Shown: one piece after another, positions 14,814 through 18,689 of the stretch
How positions within the stretch are numbered: position 1 is the stretch's first letter
Layout of the letters: each line of letters begins with the position of its first letter
DNA from: Indioceanicola sp046045995
GTDB taxonomy: Bacteria > Pseudomonadota > Alphaproteobacteria > Azospirillales > Azospirillaceae
DNA: 18,689 nt
Reading direction: 5' to 3'
Assembly (NCBI GenBank): GCA_046045995.1
Contig: JBJOKR010000085.1
Span: 1-18,689 of the forward strand
Translations under genes and position numbers: made by a program
The notes under the pieces: model-generated
The model's input: the letters and a program-made list of their open reading frames with translations, nothing else
Databases searched by the model: none
What the model was told of the DNA's origin: nothing

Positions 14814-15058
14814 TCGCCGGGCCATACCCGGGTTTGGCCCGCATCAAGCTGGGCAATCGACCGACGCAGATGCGCCGCGTTGGCCGGCGAGCTCAATAGA
14901 TGGACGGTCTCCTGCCAACCCTCGAACTCGCTCTGCGACATGATAACGACGCTTTCGGCGCCCTGCCGGGTGACGACCACCGGCTCCCGATTGTCGGTTA
15001 CCTTGTCCATCAGCCCGGCCAAATTCTGCCGGGCATGGCTATAGCTTACAATGTCCAT
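14810..15058 (-). CDS. yefM: YefM-type antitoxin
   Basis: The 82-residue antitoxin has a Phd/YefM DNA-binding N-terminus (MDIVSYSHARQNLAGLMDKV, then EPVVVTRQGAESVVIMSQSEFEGWQET). Its C-terminal toxin-binding part is YLL-SPANA-like (VHLLSSPANAAHLRRSIAQL). The family neutralises YoeB and represses its own operon. The start ATG at 15058 has GGGAGA 5 nt upstream. An open extension to 15121 begins inside the operator and is not used. The stop overlaps the yoeB start by 4 nt, giving antitoxin-first translational coupling. The operator at 15101-15128 supports autoregulation. Confidence 0.95.
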   Translation of the reverse strand: MDIVSYSHARQNLAGLMDKVTDNREPVVVTRQGAESVVIMSQSEFEGWQETVHLLSSPANAAHLRRSIAQLDAGQTRVWPGE

Positions 15059-15100
15059 GGCATTCTCCCACCCTCTTGCTCCCATCCTCTTGACCACGAC

Positions 15101-15128
15101 ATTGTACCATTTCTTGTACATACTACAA
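15101..15128 (-). promoter_or_regulatory. yefM-yoeB promoter with TGTACA operator
   Basis: On the minus strand TTGTAG (15128-15123), a 16-nt spacer and TACAAT (15106-15101) form a good sigma-70 promoter about 43 nt before yefM. Embedded in it is a perfect TGTACA (15115-15120), with a five-of-six copy TGTACC (15103-15108) centred 12 bp away. In E. coli the YefM-YoeB complex represses through adjacent repeats with TGTACA cores. Overlap with the -10 and spacer is what repression would need. Confidence 0.75.
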
Positions 15129-15239
15129 ACCCTAACAGGCCAATGGGCTTGCGAGCGAGGGGCCTCTGGTTCACGTGTGCTTGGTCGCTGCTGACGGTTG
15201 GATTCGACCGATCAACCTCCAAATCCGAAGAGCCTTCTT

Positions 15240-15677
15240 TTACCCTGCGAAGCGGTCGCGCAGGCGTTTGCGGATGGTATCGCGCACTTGGCGGTAGGCG
15301 TCCAGGCGGGCATCCCGGCTGCCCTCCACCAGGCTGGGGTCGAAGGTGTTCCAGAACTCCACATCGCAGGCCATGGTCCGGGTCAGTTCCACCGCCCGGT
15401 GCTGCGCCTCCGGCGAGAGGGAGATGACCAGGTCGAAACTGGTATCCTCCAGCTGGTCGAAGGTCTTGCTGCGGTGGCGGGACAGGTCCACCCCGATCTC
15501 CGCCATCACGGCGGTGACGAAGGGATCCGTCTCCCCCTCCCGCACGCCCGCACTGTCCACATACAGGCGGTGGCCGGCCAGTTGCTTCAGCAGGCCCTCG
15601 GCCATGGGGGAGCGGATGGAATTATGGGTGCAGGCGAACAGGACGCTGGTGATGCTGGGGGGGTGGATCAGCGCCAT
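15240..15677 (-). CDS. Low-molecular-weight phosphotyrosine phosphatase family protein
   Basis: The 145-residue product has the LMW-PTP/arsenate-reductase fold. Its P-loop CTHNSIRSPMAE begins at Cys16, fitting CX5R-S, with the nucleophile Cys16 and phosphate-binding Arg22. A conserved Asp-Pro at 113-114 (FWNTFDPS) could provide the general acid. The stretches FDLVISLSPEAQHRAVELTR and GSRDARLDAYRQVRDTIRKR are typical of the version encoded between UPF0262 and infA in Alphaproteobacteria. Its substrate is unknown, since sequence alone does not separate phosphatase from reductase, though only one P-loop Cys is present. The start is ATG at 15677, 10 nt after the UPF0262 stop, so the two are cotranscribed. 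Confidence 0.9.
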   Translation of the reverse strand: MALIHPPSITSVLFACTHNSIRSPMAEGLLKQLAGHRLYVDSAGVREGETDPFVTAVMAEIGVDLSRHRSKTFDQLEDTSFDLVISLSPEAQHRAVELTRTMACDVEFWNTFDPSLVEGSRDARLDAYRQVRDTIRKRLRDRFAG

Positions 15678-15687
15678 GGCCCGCGCC

Positions 15688-16170
15688 TCAACCCCGGATA
15701 TGCAGGACGCAGATCAGGGTGAACAGTCGTCGGGCGGTGTTCAGATCCAGCTCCGCCTTGCCGGCCAGCCGCTCCCGCAGGATGTCGGAACCTTCGTTGT
15801 GCAACCCCCGCCTCCCCATGTCGATCGCCTCGATCTGGGAGGGGGAGGCGGTCTTGATCGCCTTGTAATAGCTGTCGCAGATCAGGAAATAGTCCCGCAC
15901 GATGGTGCGGAAGGGCGACAGGGGCAGGGTGATGCGTGTCAGCTCCCCATCCTCCCGGTCGCGGACGTCGAAGCTCAGCCGGTTCTCCTCCACCGACAGG
16001 TACAGGCGGTAGGGACCCGGGACGGCCGGGTCCAGCAGGACGAACCGGTTCTCCTCCATCAGGTCGAACAGGGCGACGGCCCGCTCATGTTCCACCTCCG
16101 GCGACCGGCGGACGACATGCTTCTCCCGCAGTTCCACATGCAGGATGCGGTCCTTGGCCTCCGTCGTCAC
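15688..16170 (-). CDS. UPF0262 family protein
   Basis: This 160-residue protein of the alphaproteobacterial family UPF0262 has unknown function. Diagnostic segments are SPEVEHERAVALFDLMEENRF, FRTIVRDYFLICDSYYKAIKTASPSQIEAIDMGRRGLHNEGSDIL and NTARRLFTLICVLHIRG. The GTG at 16170 was chosen because GGGGAGG lies 5 nt upstream and it gives the family length. The frame is open to 16287, but that extension translates repeat DNA. It follows hisD on the same strand after the 337-bp repeat-filled spacer and precedes the phosphatase by 10 nt. The association with hisD and infA is a conserved alphaproteobacterial neighbourhood. Confidence 0.93.
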   Translation of the reverse strand: MTTEAKDRILHVELREKHVVRRSPEVEHERAVALFDLMEENRFVLLDPAVPGPYRLYLSVEENRLSFDVRDREDGELTRITLPLSPFRTIVRDYFLICDSYYKAIKTASPSQIEAIDMGRRGLHNEGSDILRERLAGKAELDLNTARRLFTLICVLHIRG

Positions 16171-16246
16171 GCGCCCCTCCCCCATCACTTCTGATTGTCG
16201 CAAGGCTGCCGCACGCCCCTCCCCTCTGAGGGAGGAGCCGCACACC

Positions 16247-16267
16247 CCCTCTCCCTGAGGGAGAGGG
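16247..16267. repeat. Perfect 9-bp hairpin ccctctccc-tga-gggagaggg
   Basis: These are perfect arms with a 3-nt loop, the first of a series of hairpins in the hisD-UPF0262 spacer. Repeats of this CT/GA composition are dispersed in many high-GC proteobacterial genomes. There is no T-run, so it is not a terminator. Confidence 0.6.
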
Positions 16268-16272
16268 AGGGG

Positions 16273-16343
16273 CCCATGCGCAAGCATGGGAGGGTGAGGG
16301 GTCCGGAAGGCCGGTGCCTGGGACCTTACCCCTCACCCTCCCA
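16273..16343. repeat. GCAA-loop hairpin and 15-bp inverted repeat
   Basis: cccatgc-gcaa-gcatggg (16273-16290) is a perfect 7-bp stem with a GNRA-type tetraloop. It overlaps the left arm of a perfect 15-bp inverted repeat, tgggagggtgagggg (16287-16301) with its complement at 16329-16343, across a 27-nt loop. The two share four bases and would compete at the junction. In the operon mRNA this lies between hisD and UPF0262. Confidence 0.7.
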
Positions 16344-16373
16344 CGCCTCCGCTTCGCTCCAGCGCGGGTCCCT

Positions 16374-16402
16374 CCCTCTCCCTAAAGGGGAGAGGGGTTT
16401 TT
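16374..16402 (+). terminator. Intrinsic-terminator-like hairpin on the plus strand
   Basis: ccctctccc (16374-16382) pairs with gggagaggg (16388-16396) over a 5-nt loop and is followed by g and TTTTT (16398-16402). It has the form of an intrinsic terminator, but all genes here run on the minus strand, so it could only stop antisense transcription entering the spacer. It may equally be a by-product of the repeat family. Confidence 0.5.
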
Positions 16403-16483
16403 GTCCTACCCTCCCGCAAGGGAGAAGGTTTTCGGTCTTCCCCTCCCTCAAGGGGAGAGGGGTTTTTGTCCTACCCTCCCGCA
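16386..16483. repeat. Two perfect 33-bp direct repeats, 65-bp period
   Basis: The 33-nt unit starting aggggagaggggtttttgtc and ending ctcccgca occurs at 16386-16418 and again, identical, at 16451-16483. Identity over the full unit implies recent duplication. Both copies carry the T5 run. The second lies 25 bp from the hisD stop codon. Confidence 0.85.
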
Positions 16484-16507
16484 GGAGAGAGGGATTACCG
16501 TTCTCTC

Positions 16508-17815
16508 CTACTCCGCCGCCCGGGCGCTATCCAGGCGAATGGACACGGACAGCGCATGGGCGTGCAGCCCCTCCGCCCGGGCCAAGCTGACGGCGGCGGG
16601 GCCGATCCGGGCCAGGGAGGCGGCGTCGCAGCCGACCAGGGTCGTCCGCTTCATGAAATCCAGCACGTTCAGGCCGGAGCTGAACCGGGCGGACCGTGCC
16701 GTCGGCAGCACATGGTTCGGCCCGGCGACATAATCGCCGATGGCTTCGGGCGTGTGGCGGCCCAGGAAGATGGCCCCGGCATTGCGCACCCGGGCAGCCA
16801 GCCCGTCGGCATCGGCCACGGCCAGTTCCAGATGCTCCGGCGCCAGCCGGTCGATCAGGGCGACCGATTCATCCAGGTCGCCGACGACGATGACGGCCCC
16901 ATGATTGCGCCAGCTCTCCCCCGCGATGGCCGCCCGGGGCAGGCGGGCCAGGGTGTCCGCCACCGCCTGCTCCACCCGCAGGGCGAAGCCTGCGTCGTCG
17001 GTGATCAGGATGGACTGGGCGGAGGTGTCGTGCTCCGCCTGGGACAGAAGGTCGGCGGCGATCCAGGCGGGGTCGTTCGCGCCGTCGGCCACCACCAGGA
17101 TCTCCGACGGGCCGGCGATCATATCGATGCCGACGGTGCCGAAGACCTGGCGCTTGGCATTGGCCACATAGGCGTTGCCGGGGCCGACGATCTTGTCCAC
17201 CGGGGCGATCGTCTCCGTCCCATAGGCGAGCGCGGCCACGGCCTGTGCCCCGCCGATGCGGTAGATCTCCTCCACCCCCGCCTCCCGCGCGGCGGCCAGG
17301 ACCAGGGGGTTCAGCGCCCCGTCGGGAGTCGGCACCACCATGGCGATGCGGGCCACGCCGGCGACCTTGGCCGGGATGGCGTTCATCAGGACGGAACTGG
17401 GATAGGCGGCGGTGCCACCGGGCACATAGATGCCGGCGGCCCCCACCGGCGTCCAGCGCGCACCCAGGCGCACGCCGGCGGCATCGGTGTACCGGCTCGC
17501 CTCCGGCACCTGGCGGGCGTGGAAATCGCGGATGCGGGCGGCGGCAAGGCGCAGGGCCGCCAGCGTCTCCCCATCGCAGGCGCCGACGGCGGCATCGATC
17601 TCCGCCGCGGTCAGGCGCAGGGTGGCGGGTGTCAGCTCCAGCCGGTCCCAGCGGCTTGTATACTCGATCACGGCGGCATCGCCGCGGGCCTGCACATCGG
17701 CCAGGACGGCGGCGACCGCCTCGGTCACGTCCCGCGCCGTCTCCCGCTTGTCATGCAGCAGGGCCTGGAACTGCGCTTCGAAATCGGCATCACGGGTGAA
17801 CAGCTTACGCGGCAT
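16508..17815 (-). CDS. hisD: Histidinol dehydrogenase
   Basis: The 435-residue zinc enzyme oxidises L-histidinol to L-histidine with two NAD+, the last two steps of histidine synthesis. Landmarks are VGAAGIYVPGGTAAYPSSVLMNAIPAKVAG, RIGGAQAVAALAYGTETI, DKIVGPGNAYVANAKR and DMIAGPSEILVVAD. The zinc ligands are Gln259 and His262 (SQAEHD), Asp361 (IGDYVAGPNHVLPT) and His420 (EGLHAHALS). The base pair Glu327-His328 lies in APEHLEL. All catalytic residues are present and the length is typical. The start ATG at 17815 has a ggga site and overlaps the hisG stop by 11 nt, so translation is coupled. A 337-bp repeat-rich spacer separates it from UPF0262. Confidence 0.98.
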   Translation of the reverse strand: MPRKLFTRDADFEAQFQALLHDKRETARDVTEAVAAVLADVQARGDAAVIEYTSRWDRLELTPATLRLTAAEIDAAVGACDGETLAALRLAAARIRDFHARQVPEASRYTDAAGVRLGARWTPVGAAGIYVPGGTAAYPSSVLMNAIPAKVAGVARIAMVVPTPDGALNPLVLAAAREAGVEEIYRIGGAQAVAALAYGTETIAPVDKIVGPGNAYVANAKRQVFGTVGIDMIAGPSEILVVADGANDPAWIAADLLSQAEHDTSAQSILITDDAGFALRVEQAVADTLARLPRAAIAGESWRNHGAVIVVGDLDESVALIDRLAPEHLELAVADADGLAARVRNAGAIFLGRHTPEAIGDYVAGPNHVLPTARSARFSSGLNVLDFMKRTTLVGCDAASLARIGPAAVSLARAEGLHAHALSVSIRLDSARAAE

Positions 17816-18479
17816 CGGTGGCTTCCCGGAAACGGTCGACCCAATCCTGGATTTCCGGATGGCGGGTCTTCAGGGCGGCGCGGTTGACGATCAGGCGGCT
17901 GGTGATGTCGGCGACATGCTCGATCTCCACCAGCCCGTTGGCCTTCAGCGTCGCCCCGGAGGAGACGAGATCGACGATGCGCTGCGACAGGCCGAGGGAG
18001 GGGGCCAGTTCCATGGCCCCATTCAGCTTGATGCATTCCGCCTGGACCCCGCGGGCGGCGAAATGGCGCTTCGTGATCTCCGGATACTTGGTGGCGACCC
18101 GGACATGGGACCAGCGCGACGGATCGTCCTTCGCCACCATCTCCGCCGGTTCGGCCACGGCGATGCGGCAGCGGCCGATACCCAGGTCCAGCGGGGCATA
18201 GATCTCCGGATAATCGAACTCCATCAGCACATCGTTGCCGCAGACCCCGATCTGGGCAGCGCCGAAGGCGACGAAGGTGGCGACGTCGAAGCTGCGCACC
18301 CGGATGATGCGCACATGGGGCAGGTTGGTGCCGAAGCTCAGCGCCCGGCTTTTCGGATTGTCGAAATCCGCCTCCGGCTCGATCCCGACCCGATGGAGCA
18401 GCGGCCGCACCTCATCCAGGATTCGGCCCTTGGGCAGGGCCAGGACCAGCGGGTCGTTGGCGGGGGACGGCAGGCTCAC
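17805..18479 (-). CDS. hisG: ATP phosphoribosyltransferase catalytic subunit, short form
   Basis: The enzyme joins ATP and PRPP in the first step of histidine synthesis. Landmarks are DPLVLALPKGRILDEVRPLL, VCGNDVLMEFDYPEIYAPLDLGIGRCRIAVAEP, SHVRVATKYPEITKRHF, IKLNGAMELAPSLGLSQRIVDLVSSGATLKANGL and the C-terminal ITSRLIVNRAALKTRHPEI. It ends without the C-terminal regulatory domain of the long form, so it should need a HisZ partner, which is not in this window. The GTG at 18479 is preferred: it gives 224 residues, the usual short-form length, and GGAG lies 10 nt upstream. An ATG at 18521 (238 residues) lacks a ribosome site. The stop overlaps the hisD start. Confidence 0.95.
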   Translation of the reverse strand: MSLPSPANDPLVLALPKGRILDEVRPLLHRVGIEPEADFDNPKSRALSFGTNLPHVRIIRVRSFDVATFVAFGAAQIGVCGNDVLMEFDYPEIYAPLDLGIGRCRIAVAEPAEMVAKDDPSRWSHVRVATKYPEITKRHFAARGVQAECIKLNGAMELAPSLGLSQRIVDLVSSGATLKANGLVEIEHVADITSRLIVNRAALKTRHPEIQDWVDRFREATDAA

Positions 18480-18654
18480 GGGACGAAGGCTCCAGTCGGG
18501 CAGGCGGATGACAGGCGCCATTAATTGGCACGGGCACGCCCATGCGTCCAGCCGTCTGGCAGCCGTCAGGCGGAAAGGCAGGCGTGCGGCGGCGGGGGCG
18601 GGGCTATCGGGGCAGCATCGGGGGGGGGCGGGACGCATCCCTGCCGAACAGCCG

Positions 18655-18682
18655 CTTGACTCCCGGGGCCGGTTCCTATGTT
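18655..18682 (+). promoter_or_regulatory. Candidate promoter of a divergent gene beyond the window
   Basis: CTTGAC (18655-18660) with TATGTT (18677-18682), spaced 16 nt, resembles the alphaproteobacterial housekeeping promoter form. It points rightwards, away from hisG, so a plus-strand gene probably begins just outside the window. The G-run at 18621-18629 lies upstream of it. Confidence 0.4.
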
Positions 18683-18689
18683 CTTGATG

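Noticed and set aside
15059..15121. Upstream ATG at 15121 for the antitoxin
   Set aside because: It lies inside the operator/promoter and adds 21 residues absent from YefM proteins. The ATG at 15058 has a ribosome site and matches the family start.
16171..16287. N-terminal extension of UPF0262
   Set aside because: It reads through repeat DNA. The GTG at 16170 has a proper ribosome site and yields the family length.
16386..16483. Possible CRISPR array
   Set aside because: There are only two repeat copies with a single 32-bp low-complexity gap, no further units and no cas genes. The sequence is part of a dispersed CT/GA repeat family.
16195..16590. Plus-strand open frame with repeated LPLPKGERG-like peptides
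   Set aside because: It is a translation of the CT/GA-rich repeat DNA in the hisD-UPF0262 spacer. The peptide periodicity reflects the DNA repeats.
16466..17887. Plus-strand 473-codon open frame
   Set aside because: It lies opposite hisD, whose catalytic residues are all intact. The plus-strand product is Gly/Gln/His/Asp-rich shadow sequence.

Overview
The window is chromosomal DNA from a high-GC alphaproteobacterium, most likely in the Rhodospirillales/Azospirillum group. This rests on strong G/C bias at third codon positions, the alphaproteobacteria-specific families DUF2948 and UPF0262, a short-form HisG, and a housekeeping block of hisG-hisD-UPF0262-phosphatase-infA-maf-rng-yacG with tRNA-Phe. 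I see no phage, CRISPR array or complete insertion sequence.

Layout. Positions 1-6079 are on the minus strand. In transcription order they carry a Sel1-repeat/SPOR envelope protein, a YgfZ-type folate-binding protein, a large membrane HAMP/coiled-coil protein with no recognisable output domain, and an exported PRC-barrel protein cut by the window's left edge. Positions 6208-7056 hold a hypothetical protein, an unusual cluster of nested palindromes (6617-6731) and a small hypothetical protein. tRNA-Thr(GGT) lies on the minus strand at 7361-7435. Positions 7668-10602 are on the plus strand: a 54-residue basic protein, dcd, murA and a DUF2948 gene. A 210-bp gap with three REP-like GTAGGTCG elements separates this block from the convergent tRNA-Phe(GAA).

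From 10887 to the right end everything is on the minus strand. In transcription order: hisG, hisD, a repeat-filled leader, UPF0262, a low-molecular-weight phosphatase, then a yefM-yoeB toxin-antitoxin pair and a TauE/SafE transporter, then infA, maf, rng, yacG and tRNA-Phe. Several junctions are tightly coupled: hisG/hisD overlap by 11 nt, maf/rng by 4 nt (ATGA) and yefM/yoeB by 4 nt (ATGA).

Functionally the window is mostly housekeeping: pyrimidine dNTP synthesis (dcd), peptidoglycan precursors (murA), histidine synthesis (hisG, hisD), translation initiation (infA), nucleotide-pool sanitation (maf), RNA processing (rng), gyrase inhibition (yacG) and Fe-S enzyme support (ygfZ). The parts that stand out are the palindrome cluster with its small gene, the toxin-antitoxin/TauE cassette inside a normally compact block, a hisD-UPF0262 spacer full of inverted and direct repeats, and the apparent inversion of the hisG-to-tRNA-Phe block relative to murA-DUF2948. 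No wholly new system is demonstrated. The 6617-7056 palindrome and small-gene unit is the best candidate for something undescribed.
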